A stretch of DNA of 64,000 bases from Neisseriaceae bacterium CLB008 (GCA_041228285.1 CP166133.1:620001-684000), one strand, 5' to 3'. Numbered from the stretch's first letter, positions 1 through 7,949 are shown. Notes: a model not told the origin generated them from the sequence alone. Translations and numbers: made by a program.

Positions 1-568
1 TTTTGTAAAAATGATGTTTCTATATTTTTATAAGTATCCCAAAAAACATTTATCCCTGATAGAGTATGGAGCAAGTATAGAAAAAAAACTGCGACAATAC
101 TATTTGAAAGTATCCTTTTTAAGGAACTAATTAAAAAAACACGAATTTTTTTAAATAAAGATAAAAGCATATACATACTAAATTAGCCTCAATGTATCAG
201 AATACAAAAAATTTAAAACAAAATCTAAATTAGGTAGTTTACTAGGAAGTAGTAAATCTAAAGTTTATGGAATAATTTTTAAATGTAGGTCTATTTTATA
301 AAAGTTGACTTTATATTAAACATTTAATTAATTTTTTATATGAATAAACTTTTATATTAGTAATATTAACGAATTTTTAATATATGTTGTTTTAATATTG
401 TTGCTTATTATATGGTTATTATTAATTTTTTATATAATAAAAAGTAAATAGTTATTATGAGTGGAGATATTATCTACCAGAATTACTGCTTTTATAATAA
501 CGGTATAAATAGCGGTAAAGCTATAGTTTTTTGCTTAATTGTTTGATATTTATAAGTTAAATTTTTCT
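1..568. mobile_element. AT-rich right end of an element integrated at ssrA
   Basis: This stretch is far richer in A and T than the rest of the window and carries no long open frame. It ends exactly where a tmRNA 3'-end sequence begins. Elements that integrate into the 3' end of ssrA restore the gene on one side and leave a short duplicate on the other, so this is read as the right end of such an island, with the integrase and intact ssrA expected to the left. Apart from one short open frame at the edge I see no recognisable gene. The mobile nature is inferred from the att-like boundary and the base composition. Confidence 0.5.
2..130 (+). CDS. possible C-terminal fragment of an island gene (partial)
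   Basis: A frame open at the left edge runs 42 codons to a TAA at 128-130. Its residues are rich in Lys, Tyr and Leu and include the stretch KKHLSLIEYGASIEKKLRQY. In DNA this AT-rich, stops are frequent, so 42 open codons is mildly suggestive of a real C-terminus. I do not recognise a family. The internal ATGs at 11 and 14 have no good ribosome binding site. It may equally be a chance frame. Confidence 0.25.
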   Translation, partial: FVKMMFLYFYKYPKKHLSLIEYGASIEKKLRQYYLKVSFLRN

Positions 569-591
569 TTCGATCCCCGCCGCCTCCACCA
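569..591 (+). mobile_element. att-like copy of the tmRNA (ssrA) 3' end
   Basis: The bases TTCGATCCCCGCC followed by GCCTCCACCA closely match the T-arm and acceptor end of Neisseria-type tmRNA, which reads TTCGATTCCCCCC then GCCTCCACCA. The upstream ~360 bases do not resemble the rest of a tmRNA: they are AT-rich and contain no tag-peptide frame. This is therefore a 3'-end duplicate rather than a full gene. It is slightly degenerate in the T-arm. The interpretation as an attachment site rests on the well-known use of ssrA 3' ends by integrases. Confidence 0.65.
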
Positions 592-623
592 AACACTCTT
601 TTCAGCAGTACGCTGAAACATCT

Positions 624-657
624 AAAAGCCTTAAATCTTAACGGATTTAAGGCTTTT
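624..657 (+). terminator. intrinsic terminator, probably the original ssrA terminator
   Basis: A perfect 13-bp stem (625-637 with 644-656) with a 6-base loop is followed by a T-run on the plus strand and a shorter one on the minus strand. It sits 33 bases after the CCA of the tmRNA copy, where the native ssrA terminator would be. It can also serve the convergent lipoprotein gene that ends at 744. A smaller 7-bp hairpin lies at 600-618. Confidence 0.75.
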
Positions 658-743
658 TTATCGTGAGCATAGACTGATCGGTAACCGATGATTTCGATGC
701 AAACAAAAGTATGTATGCCCATATCGCGTTCAATAGAAGCGCT

Positions 744-1418
744 CTAGCGGTTATAAGGTCCTGTAATCGAAAAGGTGTCGCTGCTGTCATCATAGTTCAC
801 CCAGAATAGCCCATCAAAGTGATTCAGCTTTTTGGCTTTAAACCCACCGCCAAGACGAGACGAGGTGCGTGAGGATAGGAAATCAAACTGAGCTACGGTA
901 CCGTCTTTATAGTAGAGCCAAACGGTATAGGGCCTTGCTGGCTTGGTGGCCAATAACATTTGCGTGCGTTGATCGCTGCTCATGGTCATGTGCTGCGCTT
1001 GAAAACCCAAGCCAGTTATTTTGCCTTCGTAGACATATTTATAACCATAAGCGGGCTTGTCAGTGAGTTTAAAGCGCGCGTAGCTTGCCGCTGAGGTTAA
1101 GCCTAATTTATGCGGGCTTTTACTGTACCCCATAATGATGATGTGGCCATTGGGTAGGTTCAATACATGGCTGACTGGCCGCGTGTGTTCGCTGACGGGG
1201 TTGGTCATGATTTTTTCAAAGGCTTCGAATGAAGCATAGTCTCTGCTGGGCGCGTGCATGGGCTTGTCATCATACTGTGTGACGTAGATGTCATTGGCGA
1301 TTTTTTGAGTGAGCGTTTTGGATGGGTAAAGGGCTTTCCAGCGCACGTTGCTGGCGCATCCTGCGGTGGCAAGAATTAAGCAGGAAACGAGACAATAGGT
1401 TAAGGTTTTTGCGTTCAT
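744..1418 (-). CDS. hypothetical lipoprotein
   Basis: The product has 224 residues. It begins with a short basic n-region and hydrophobic core ending in the lipobox LATAGC, so it should be lipidated on Cys20 and anchored in the envelope. The body has no motif I recognise; it contains several Tyr/Gly-rich segments that look like beta structure. An in-frame start 49 codons upstream (1565) is rejected because the signal peptide begins at Met 1418. It faces the ssrA-derived terminator at its 3' end. Function unknown. Confidence 0.7.
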   Translation of the reverse strand: MNAKTLTYCLVSCLILATAGCASNVRWKALYPSKTLTQKIANDIYVTQYDDKPMHAPSRDYASFEAFEKIMTNPVSEHTRPVSHVLNLPNGHIIIMGYSKSPHKLGLTSAASYARFKLTDKPAYGYKYVYEGKITGLGFQAQHMTMSSDQRTQMLLATKPARPYTVWLYYKDGTVAQFDFLSSRTSSRLGGGFKAKKLNHFDGLFWVNYDDSSDTFSITGPYNR

Positions 1419-1555
1419 AGACAGCCTAACTAAAGAATTCTTAATTATGCTACCACGTCCGCAGGCAACCTGCTTTGACCGTCCATCGTTAAGATTTAGT
1501 GAGCGTTGGGGTAAGAAGAATGGGCCAGCGCACGATGGCTTGGCAAAGAGTAGGG

Positions 1556-1588
1556 GTAAAAGCAAGACAGCCTGTTAGGGCTGTCTTG
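1556..1588 (-). terminator. intrinsic terminator after the PhzF-family gene
   Basis: The arms AAGACAGCC (1564-1572) and GGCTGTCTT (1579-1587) form a strong stem, followed on the minus strand by GCTTTT. It lies 63 bases past the stop of the PhzF-family gene. Confidence 0.6.
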
Positions 1589-1650
1589 GTCTGTGGTGCC
1601 ATGCCATTTTTGAGCCGGATGATTCGGCCTAAAAATGCTTTGGTCGGGGC

Positions 1651-2508
1651 TTATTCAAGGCTGTTTACGTCTAGATGTTTGGTTTCGCAGTAATAACCTT
1701 GGCCGCCGACAGACACGGTTGTGATGTTCTGTTGGTCGTTGGTGATGAGTGCGACCTTTATTTCAGAAGGCGAGGCTAAGGTTTCTCCTTGCTCAAAGAC
1801 ATAGCGCATTTGCTGTGGGCGTTGCTGCTGTTGCAGATAGCAGGCGAGGGCGCCGTTTGAGGTGCCGGTGGCAGCCTCTTCGTTGATGTCGTAGCGTGGG
1901 GCAAAGTTGCGGCAGATGATTCTGTCGCCGTTAAAGGCGTATAGGTGCATGCCGACCACGTCATGCTGTTGGCTGATGCGCTTTATGTGTTCAAAATCGG
2001 GCCGTAATGCCTGTAGTTGGGCTTCGCTTTTGATCGGGATTAAAATGTCTTTTAAGCCCGTTGACACAATTTGGATGGGAAGCGTGCTGTCTATGGCTTC
2101 GGTGTCAAAGCAGTCGCTGAATGTTTGGGTTGGGATGATGTCGTAGAAGGTGGGTGGGTTTTGTTCCATGAAGAACCCTCCATCCTCTTCGGTCACCGTT
2201 AATACGCCGCTGTTGGTTTCAATGGTGTGGCAGTCGCCGGATAGTTTGTTTAAATACTTCAGAATCGTGAAGGCGCCGATGGTGGCGTGGCCGCATAAGT
2301 CCACTTCTTCTTTTGGGGTGAAGTAGGTTAATTGATAATCGGCTACTTTAGATGTGGAGATAAAAGCGGTTTCCGCATAGCCTAACCGTTTGGCGATGGC
2401 CATTTTCTGTGCGCGCGTCAATGTTTCTTCATTTAAGACGACGCCGGCTTTGTTTCCGCCTTGATGATTTTTACTAAAAGCACTGGCAACATAAATGCTT
2501 ATATCCAT
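1651..2508 (-). CDS. PhzF family isomerase-like protein
   Basis: A 285-residue member of the PhzF/YddE family, which has a duplicated diaminopimelate-epimerase-like fold. It has the family N-terminus with a GGNKAGVV segment near residue 17, the acid in GYAETAF (Glu46, equivalent to the catalytic Glu45 of PhzF), DLCGHATIGA in the middle and an EEAATGTSNGALACYL segment in the second half. Length is normal for the family. PhzF isomerises a dihydro-hydroxyanthranilate during phenazine synthesis, but no other phenazine gene is nearby, so the substrate is unknown. It looks monocistronic with a terminator just downstream. Confidence 0.85.
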   Translation of the reverse strand: MDISIYVASAFSKNHQGGNKAGVVLNEETLTRAQKMAIAKRLGYAETAFISTSKVADYQLTYFTPKEEVDLCGHATIGAFTILKYLNKLSGDCHTIETNSGVLTVTEEDGGFFMEQNPPTFYDIIPTQTFSDCFDTEAIDSTLPIQIVSTGLKDILIPIKSEAQLQALRPDFEHIKRISQQHDVVGMHLYAFNGDRIICRNFAPRYDINEEAATGTSNGALACYLQQQQRPQQMRYVFEQGETLASPSEIKVALITNDQQNITTVSVGGQGYYCETKHLDVNSLE

Positions 2509-2758
2509 TAGGAATACCGATTTTATTGAGGGTTGAAAATTATAGCATGGGTGGCATGGCCAGTCGGTGGCGCCGATTATTTGGTTGAAGATGTATTGTG
2601 TGGGATTACTTGGGAAAGTGGGGCGTTTCTGGCACGTTGAACGCTTGTGTCAACGCTGGTAGGGGCAGGTTAGATTCTTGTATGATTAAATAATGGTGAG
2701 GGTCAATGGCATTGATCGTTGATGTTGATGAAATAAGGCGTATATAGGATAGGCATAC

Positions 2759-3202
2759 ATGAAGAGAATCGGATGGCTAGGGATATTGCTATTGATGATG
2801 GGTGGCGGGGCTTGGGCGAATGACCAGAGTGAGGCCAAATTAACGGCTATTAAAAAGATGTATCAACAAGATCTAAAAAAACAGAATGGTTTGGCGACCT
2901 TAGCGCACTTTGCAGGTGCTGATCTGAAAAAAGCATTAAAAAAACAAGATGCCTTTGGAGCGAAATATGGCGAGCTCTGCGGCTTAGATTATGATGTTTT
3001 ATGGCAATCTCAAGATCCAGATTATGCGGAGCCGTTGCAGTATGCCTTAACCCGTAAGGGGCAGGTGAAAGTGAGCATTGGGCAGCCTGAGCAGGCGCAG
3101 GTGACGTATGCTTTGAGCTGCGAGGCAGATCGTTGTCAGATCACCGACGTATTCAGCAACGGAGGCTCTGTGGTGAAGATGATTAACCGAACATGTCGAT
3201 AA
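2759..3202 (+). CDS. hypothetical secreted protein
   Basis: A 147-residue protein. Residues 1-20 form a signal peptide (Lys-Arg, then a Leu/Met/Gly-rich core, cleavage after AWA). The mature part is Lys-rich, probably helical around residues 25-70, and has four Cys residues (in GELCGLDY, ALSCEADRCQ and NRTCR) that could form two disulfides in the periplasm. An AGGAT-like ribosome site precedes the ATG. I do not recognise the family. It lies alone between the divergent PhzF gene and RidA. Confidence 0.6.
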   Translation: MKRIGWLGILLLMMGGGAWANDQSEAKLTAIKKMYQQDLKKQNGLATLAHFAGADLKKALKKQDAFGAKYGELCGLDYDVLWQSQDPDYAEPLQYALTRKGQVKVSIGQPEQAQVTYALSCEADRCQITDVFSNGGSVVKMINRTCR

Positions 3203-3426
3203 TGCTACGCTCTGGCAAGAGGCGTTGATTGTTTTCAGGGCATTGAGACCATATGCCTCAAGCGTGCGCAGAGGGTGAGGCTTTTCGGTTTGTGCCTGCC
3301 ATCTTGCTGCCTAAAGCTGCGTATAGTAGGTGTTCGGGCGGCTGGTTTACTTGAATCCTCTGGCTATTGGCCCCATCTGGCTTGGATTCACTTATTCAAT
3401 CCGTTTCTCTCTAAAGGAGACAGTAC

Positions 3427-3834
3427 ATGCCCCACCAATTGATTAATCCCGACACGGTATTTAATAGTCGTCAGTATGGCTTTAGCCAGGCCGTTTTGGC
3501 TAGCGGCAGCCGGCAGTTGTTTTTATCTGGGCAGGTTGCGGTTGACGCACAAGAACAAACGGTTGCTGGCGACATGAAGGCGCAAACGCTTGCCTGCTTG
3601 GCCAATATTGAGCGGGTTTTACAGGCCGCTCAAGCACATAAAGAACAGGTCACCATGTTGCGCATTTATATCAAGGAAAGCGCCAGTAGCGCTGAAGAGC
3701 AACTGCACATTACCGAAGCGCTACAGGCGTATTTTGGTGATCATGCGCCTGCCTCCTCATGGATTGTGGTGACAGGCTTATCTTTACCTGAATGGTTGAT
3801 TGAGATTGAAGCGCAGGCGGTCATCCCTGCTTAA
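3427..3834 (+). CDS. RidA family protein
   Basis: A 135-residue RidA/YjgF/UK114-type protein. RidA enzymes hydrolyse reactive enamine/imine intermediates made by PLP enzymes; other subgroups have different roles. The family pattern is visible: YGFSQAV near the start, LFLSGQVAVD around residues 30-40, central helices, and the C-terminal IEIEAQAVIPA. The conserved Arg of classical RidA (usually in a CxR-like context) is not obvious, so this may belong to an Rid2-7-like subgroup. AAAGGAGA lies at ideal distance before the ATG. Confidence 0.82.
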   Translation: MPHQLINPDTVFNSRQYGFSQAVLASGSRQLFLSGQVAVDAQEQTVAGDMKAQTLACLANIERVLQAAQAHKEQVTMLRIYIKESASSAEEQLHITEALQAYFGDHAPASSWIVVTGLSLPEWLIEIEAQAVIPA

Positions 3835-3892
3835 TGTCTACGAGCACTAATGACGGGATAATAGGTGAGGCCTGCTTTTGGCGCCTGTGACA

Positions 3893-4132
3893 TTAATGAG
3901 GCGCCGAAAACGTCAGAATCGCCAATAGAGCCAGTGAGGCGACAGCCACCAATAAGAGCAGACCTGATTTTTTCATCGCTGGCTGTAATTTGAGTCGGCG
4001 CTCAACTGGGGTCATAGGGTGTTGTTTGTGCTCTGCCGCCACGCGGCGTCGGCCGGAGAGGGCGATGGCTAAAGAAAAGACGATGCAGGCAAAGAATAAG
4101 AATGCCAAGATGGGGACGATGACGATTTCCAT
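3893..4132 (-). CDS. small inner-membrane protein
   Basis: A 79-residue protein with two hydrophobic helices (about residues 3-26 and 55-76) joined by a basic cytoplasmic-type loop containing RRR and ERRLKLQ. GGGAGC precedes the ATG at a good distance. No recognised domain. It is transcribed away from the hairpin repeat at 4237. Confidence 0.55.
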   Translation of the reverse strand: MEIVIVPILAFLFFACIVFSLAIALSGRRRVAAEHKQHPMTPVERRLKLQPAMKKSGLLLLVAVASLALLAILTFSAPH

Positions 4133-4236
4133 AATAAGCTCCCGTGTTTTGATTATAAGTCGTTCTTATCTATGAGTGTATTCTAAAACCTTCGTTGTGT
4201 GAAATTTAAAATGAATATTTTGTGGTTTGCGGCTGT

Positions 4237-4316
4237 GCTGAGGCCAAACGGCCTCAGCCGGCGTGGAGCCAGCTGAGGCCAAACGGCCTCAGCCGGCGTG
4301 GAGCCAGCTGAGGCCG
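4237..4316. repeat. 35-bp tandem repeat of inverted arms
   Basis: Two identical 35-bp units (4237-4271 and 4272-4306) plus 10 bases of a third. Each unit holds GCTGAGGCC, AAAC, GGCCTCAGC and a 13-base spacer. The array therefore has five alternating 9-bp arms that can pair in two ways: around the AAAC tetraloop, or across the spacer (where TGGC/GCCG can extend the stem). It lies 21 bases past the stop of the last corA-like gene. No T-run follows the arms on the minus strand, so it is not a textbook terminator. It may stabilise the 3' end of the corA mRNA. Confidence 0.85.
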
Positions 4317-4336
4317 AAAAAACGCATCATGAGGCT

Positions 4337-5284
4337 TTAGAAATAGCGTTTTTTGTGGAAGATGTAGGCGACAAAGGCGCTGACGATCACCATGCTGGTG
4401 ATGACGGCGCTGAACGCATGCGGTTCATCTTGATAAGGCAGCGGCACGTTCATGCCGTAAATGCTGGCAATAAGGGTGGGAATGGACAGCACGATGGTGA
4501 TGGCGGTGAGCAGCTTCACGACGTGGCTGACGTTGTTTTGAATGATGTTGCCATAGGCGTCCATAACGTTATTCAGATTCAATTGGCTGATCTCGGTGAC
4601 GGCTGAAACCTGCTGCAGCTCGACCACGGTATCGTCATACAGCGCTCGTTCGGCGTCGTTCATGCTCAATAAAGCATCGGCGTCTATTTGCTGCAGAAGA
4701 TGACGCAGCTGTTTCAGCGAGGTGGCCATGTACAATAGGCTTTCGTTTAAGTACAGCAGCGTGTACAGCTCTTGGTTGCGGTAAGAATTGGCTAGCTCTT
4801 GTTCTGCCTGTTGAATGGCTGCTTCAACCACCTTCATAAAGCCGATAAAGGCATGGGCGGTTTGATTCAGCACGGTGAGGGCATTGTGGCTGCGGTTGGC
4901 TTGGTTAATTAAAATGTTATGCTGAATTAAAAAGCCACGATTGAAGAAACAGTCGGCCTGGCACACGGTGATGAGGTGCTGTTCGCTGAAAATAATGGCT
5001 AAGGGCATGGTGCGGTATTTGACATCGTCAAAGCTGTGTTCAACGGCTGAGTCGTTGAGGGGAACATGCACCAATAATAAGGTGTGTTGGCCATGGGTTT
5101 CTAAGCGTGGGCGTTCGTCTGGATTTTGTGCTGCGGTTAAAAATGCCAGCGGCACGTTTAACGTGCTGGCCACGGTTTTGAGTTCCTGGGCGTTGGGCGC
5201 CTGTAGCTGTATCCAGCTATTGGGGGTGATTTGCGCTACTTTTTGAAATTCGCCGGCGTGGGCGTTGTGATAAACAGTCATCAT
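4337..5284 (-). CDS. corA: CorA family Mg2+ transporter, third gene of the array
   Basis: A 315-residue CorA-type channel protein: a soluble alpha/beta N-domain, a long helical stalk, and two C-terminal membrane helices. The ion-filter motif is intact in SIYGMNVPLPYQ just after the first membrane helix, and the basic tail HKKRYF closes the protein. CorA forms a pentamer that lets Mg2+ (also Co2+, Ni2+) into the cell. It is the most downstream of three paralogues read on the minus strand, 49 bases after the middle one, with GAGG before its ATG. The 35-bp hairpin repeat follows the stop. Confidence 0.88.
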   Translation of the reverse strand: MMTVYHNAHAGEFQKVAQITPNSWIQLQAPNAQELKTVASTLNVPLAFLTAAQNPDERPRLETHGQHTLLLVHVPLNDSAVEHSFDDVKYRTMPLAIIFSEQHLITVCQADCFFNRGFLIQHNILINQANRSHNALTVLNQTAHAFIGFMKVVEAAIQQAEQELANSYRNQELYTLLYLNESLLYMATSLKQLRHLLQQIDADALLSMNDAERALYDDTVVELQQVSAVTEISQLNLNNVMDAYGNIIQNNVSHVVKLLTAITIVLSIPTLIASIYGMNVPLPYQDEPHAFSAVITSMVIVSAFVAYIFHKKRYF

Positions 5285-5333
5285 TTTATTACCTCTTTAT
5301 TCTTTTCTATCTGGACCGATGCGTCGGTTTCCA

Positions 5334-6284
5334 TTACATGCGTAAGTATTTTTTCTTGTAGAACAGCACCAGTAGGCCTGCACTGAGGGCTACCATAGCG
5401 ATGCTGATGACGACGGTGGAGATCCACTCTTCTTCGTAGGGCAGGGCCACGTTCATGGAGAAAATACTGCCGATCATGGTGGGAATGACCATGATGATGG
5501 CTAAAGTGGTTAATACTTTCAGCACGGAGTTCAAGTTGTTGTGAATAATGGCGGCGTAAGCGTCCATCAGGTTGCTGAGACTCTCACGGCGCATTTCGGT
5601 GAGCGCCGCGGTTTGGGCAATGTCGTTGGCAATGGCCTCTAGGCGTTTTTGTTCATCTGCGTGAATCTTGACGTCGCGGCCGTCCATCAGACGTCGATAC
5701 AAAATGGCCATGGCGCTGAGTGAGGTCGAAAAATACACCAAACTTTTATTCAAATTGATGAGGCTAAAGAGCTCTTTGTTTTGATAAGACGTTTTGAGCT
5801 TTTTCTGTAGGCGGCCCACTTCGGCATTGATGTGGCCTAAGTGGTCGTGATACGACTCGGCGATGGCTTTGAACAACAGCAGACTGAGCCGTGTTTTCAT
5901 GTGGCTGTGAAAAGCCCCTTGCTTACCGGCCAGTAAGTCAGCCAATAAGGGTACTTCTTCTTTGGCGACAATGATGACATGGTCGGGCGCATGAATGATG
6001 CCGATGGGGAGGGTACGATAAGGAACCTCTTTGGCTAAATCAGCCTGTTGGACCGGTACGGGCACATTGAGGATGATCAACAGATTGTCTTGGTTTTTTT
6101 CAATGCGGGGGCGTTCATTGGGGTCTAGGGCACTGTTAAAAAAGTCATGGGGTACGTTCAGTGCGTTCGCAATGCGGTCTACTTCGGCCGTGGTGGGGTT
6201 GATGAGCGACACGATGGCGTTGTGGCTTAGGTCTGGGCCCAGAACCAATTGGCCTTGAGCGTTGCTGGTGTGAATGGTTAACAT
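5334..6284 (-). CDS. CorA family protein with altered GMN motif
   Basis: A 316-residue CorA paralogue with the normal layout: N-domain containing DPNERPRIE near residue 55, helical stalk, two membrane helices and the tail YKKKYLRM. The selectivity motif reads SIFSMNVALPYEEE, so YGMN has become FSMN; the codon is a clear TCC. In studied CorA proteins the GMN triplet is nearly invariant and changes to it abolish or alter Mg2+ transport. This copy may have a different ion preference, form mixed pentamers, or act as a regulator. It sits between two GMN-bearing paralogues, with GTAGGAGAA before the ATG. Confidence 0.82.
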   Translation of the reverse strand: MLTIHTSNAQGQLVLGPDLSHNAIVSLINPTTAEVDRIANALNVPHDFFNSALDPNERPRIEKNQDNLLIILNVPVPVQQADLAKEVPYRTLPIGIIHAPDHVIIVAKEEVPLLADLLAGKQGAFHSHMKTRLSLLLFKAIAESYHDHLGHINAEVGRLQKKLKTSYQNKELFSLINLNKSLVYFSTSLSAMAILYRRLMDGRDVKIHADEQKRLEAIANDIAQTAALTEMRRESLSNLMDAYAAIIHNNLNSVLKVLTTLAIIMVIPTMIGSIFSMNVALPYEEEWISTVVISIAMVALSAGLLVLFYKKKYLRM

Positions 6285-6302
6285 ATGATTCTCCTACACG
6301 GC

Positions 6303-7223
6303 TTAAAGGATGCTGCGGGCTTTGAACGCACGCGTGATGAGGCTGGCAACGACGATGCCAATAACGGCCAATAGGGCCAAGATGTACGGTTCGTCTTGTA
6401 GCGGCAAGGGGGTATTCATGCCATACAGGCCGGCGATGCCCATGGGCACAGCCATGATGATCACGTAGATCGACAGGTATTGAACCACTAGGCTGAGATT
6501 GTTCTCAATCGCAGCAGAATAGGCGTCCATCAGGTTGCGCAGATTGGCGCTGTGGGTGGCGGCAATGGCGTGGGCCTGTTCGGTCGCGACCTTCACATCC
6601 AACAGCGTATTGTGCGTGTTCGATGAGGATGGCAGGGGTGATTGAGCGCACAGTCCGTTCAGCACCTGTACGTTACTGGCCAAAGAGTTGGCGAACCCAA
6701 TCAGGCTTTTATTGTGATTGAGTAGCTTAAACACCTGGCGATTTTTAATCGACTTTTGTAGCTCTTGCTCGACGGTGGTGATCATTTTTTCAACTTTGTT
6801 TAACGCGTTAAAAAAATACTCGGCACCGGCAGCCAACAGCTGGGCGACGAGGCGGGCGGGCTCTGTCGCGACGCTTTGACCGACCACATCGTGGAATGCC
6901 TGGCTGTCTTGTTGGCACACAGTCAGCACCAGCTGGTCTTTGACGATGATGCTCATGGGCATCACGGCAAAGGGCGCGCGTTCTGTGGCCGCCAGCGGCA
7001 GCGGTAGATGAGTGAGCACAAGGTGGGCTTGGTTTTTACTGACGATGCGCGGCCTCGCCGTTGGGTCTAAGCTTGCTTGAATCAGCTCGGTCGCAATTTG
7101 GCATTGCTGTGCGACTTGATGGATTTCTTCCTTGCTGGGATTGATGAGTTTGAGCCAGCCATGGGTGGGCAAGGTTGTTTGAACCGATTGCCAGCCGTGT
7201 TGGGGATGATAAATTTGTAACAT
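6303..7223 (-). CDS. corA: CorA family Mg2+ transporter, first gene of the array
   Basis: A 306-residue CorA-like protein. The start is placed at Met 7223 because AGGAAGGTG lies just upstream and the homologous N-terminus of the neighbouring paralogues begins here; a 24-residue extension to 7295 is unlikely. DPTARPRI is present near residue 56 and the filter motif GLYGMNTPLPLQ is intact, followed by the second membrane helix and a basic tail. It is the gene nearest the M-box riboswitch and terminator, so its transcription should rise when Mg2+ is scarce. The next paralogue begins 18 bases after its stop. Confidence 0.86.
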   Translation of the reverse strand: MLQIYHPQHGWQSVQTTLPTHGWLKLINPSKEEIHQVAQQCQIATELIQASLDPTARPRIVSKNQAHLVLTHLPLPLAATERAPFAVMPMSIIVKDQLVLTVCQQDSQAFHDVVGQSVATEPARLVAQLLAAGAEYFFNALNKVEKMITTVEQELQKSIKNRQVFKLLNHNKSLIGFANSLASNVQVLNGLCAQSPLPSSSNTHNTLLDVKVATEQAHAIAATHSANLRNLMDAYSAAIENNLSLVVQYLSIYVIIMAVPMGIAGLYGMNTPLPLQDEPYILALLAVIGIVVASLITRAFKARSIL

Positions 7224-7331
7224 GTGAAACACCTTCCTATAACCGTTATTTTGTTTGCCGATGCCTTGAGCACCTACAAACCAGCCTGATTCCACCAGCG
7301 ATTGATCATGTAGGCATAATCAATCGCCAAT

Positions 7332-7364
7332 AAAAAAGCACGCCTCCAAAGAATGGGGGCGTGC
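7332..7364 (-). terminator. riboswitch expression-platform terminator
   Basis: On the minus strand GCACGCCCCC pairs with GGAGGCGTGC (one mismatch) and is followed by TTTTTT (complement of 7332-7337). It lies between the M-box aptamer and the first corA-like start. This is the arrangement expected when Mg2+-bound aptamer favours early termination. Confidence 0.8.
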
Positions 7365-7454
7365 GTAGGCATCACCGTTATCGGTCGATGCTGATGCCAC
7401 ACTGATGCCGTGTGCGCTTAAATAGCGCGCACGCAGCGTCCAGTGCGAATTCCC

Positions 7455-7625
7455 CCAAATCATTGAGTTTTAGCACTGTACGGCATAAGCAGTGACGATG
7501 AATTGTCGCTAGCTACGTTATAAACCACCTTATGTCGATGGTTTCTGTTCAAACCCGTTGGCGTCTTTGGACGTTTCTGGGCAGTAGCCTATCTCCGTAC
7601 AGGAGCCTCACCTAACGAGGTTATG
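7455..7625 (-). ncRNA. M-box (ykoK) Mg2+ riboswitch
   Basis: Read on the minus strand from about 7625, the RNA carries the conserved blocks of the M-box aptamer in order: CTCGTTAGGTGAGGCTCCTG, TACGGAGATA, CTACTGCCCA, GTCCAAAGACGCCAA, GGGT, GAAACCATCGACATAAGG, TGGTTT, then ATGCCGTACAGTGCTAAAA and a closing strand able to pair with the start. These blocks match the Bacillus ykoK leader very closely. M-box RNAs fold around several Mg2+ ions and switch off Mg2+ importer genes when Mg2+ is plentiful. Here it precedes three CorA-family genes, which fits perfectly. Boundaries are approximate. Confidence 0.93.
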
Positions 7626-7637
7626 TCTGCAATTTGT

Positions 7638-7675
7638 CGGGCCATTATAGTCGGCTTTTTTTAAAAAGCCAGCAC
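7638..7675 (-). promoter_or_regulatory. promoter of the riboswitch-corA transcript
   Basis: The minus strand has a perfect TATAAT (complement of 7644-7649), with only a weak TGGCTT-like -35 about 16 bases upstream. Transcription would start near 7637, a dozen bases before the M-box begins, which fits well. Confidence 0.55.
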
Positions 7676-7696
7676 TATTGTTTTTTGTTTATAAAA

Positions 7697-7739
7697 AATA
7701 TTTAAAATATTAGCCTTTTAAATCAATATTTAAAATATT
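7697..7739. repeat. pair of 15-bp AT palindromes in a divergent promoter region
   Basis: The sequence AATATTTAAAATATT occurs twice, at 7697-7711 and 7725-7739, 28 bp start to start. Each copy is almost a perfect palindrome. The pair lies upstream of the corA riboswitch promoter and also upstream of the divergent FUSC gene at 7950. It could be a two-site operator or simply AT-rich promoter DNA. Confidence 0.5.
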
Positions 7740-7949
7740 TGAAAAGATCGTTCGGCGTCGCTTGATGCCTTACGGGGTATGAAGATGGCCCTTATGGCGA
7801 GCCGAAAAGTAAGTGCATAAAGAACAGGCGTTAAAAAGACGTTGGCATGCGTTGTTTTTTGGTTGTTTTTAGGTTTTTTGAACCTGTTTGGGATGGTGTT
7901 GGCGGCTCAGTGGTCGGGGTATAATGATTTAAATTGATGATGGAAATGG

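Noticed and set aside
1499-1693. Plus-strand open frame antisense to the PhzF 3' end
   Set aside because: It overlaps the terminator and the real gene, has no ribosome site and an atypical residue mix; a shadow frame.
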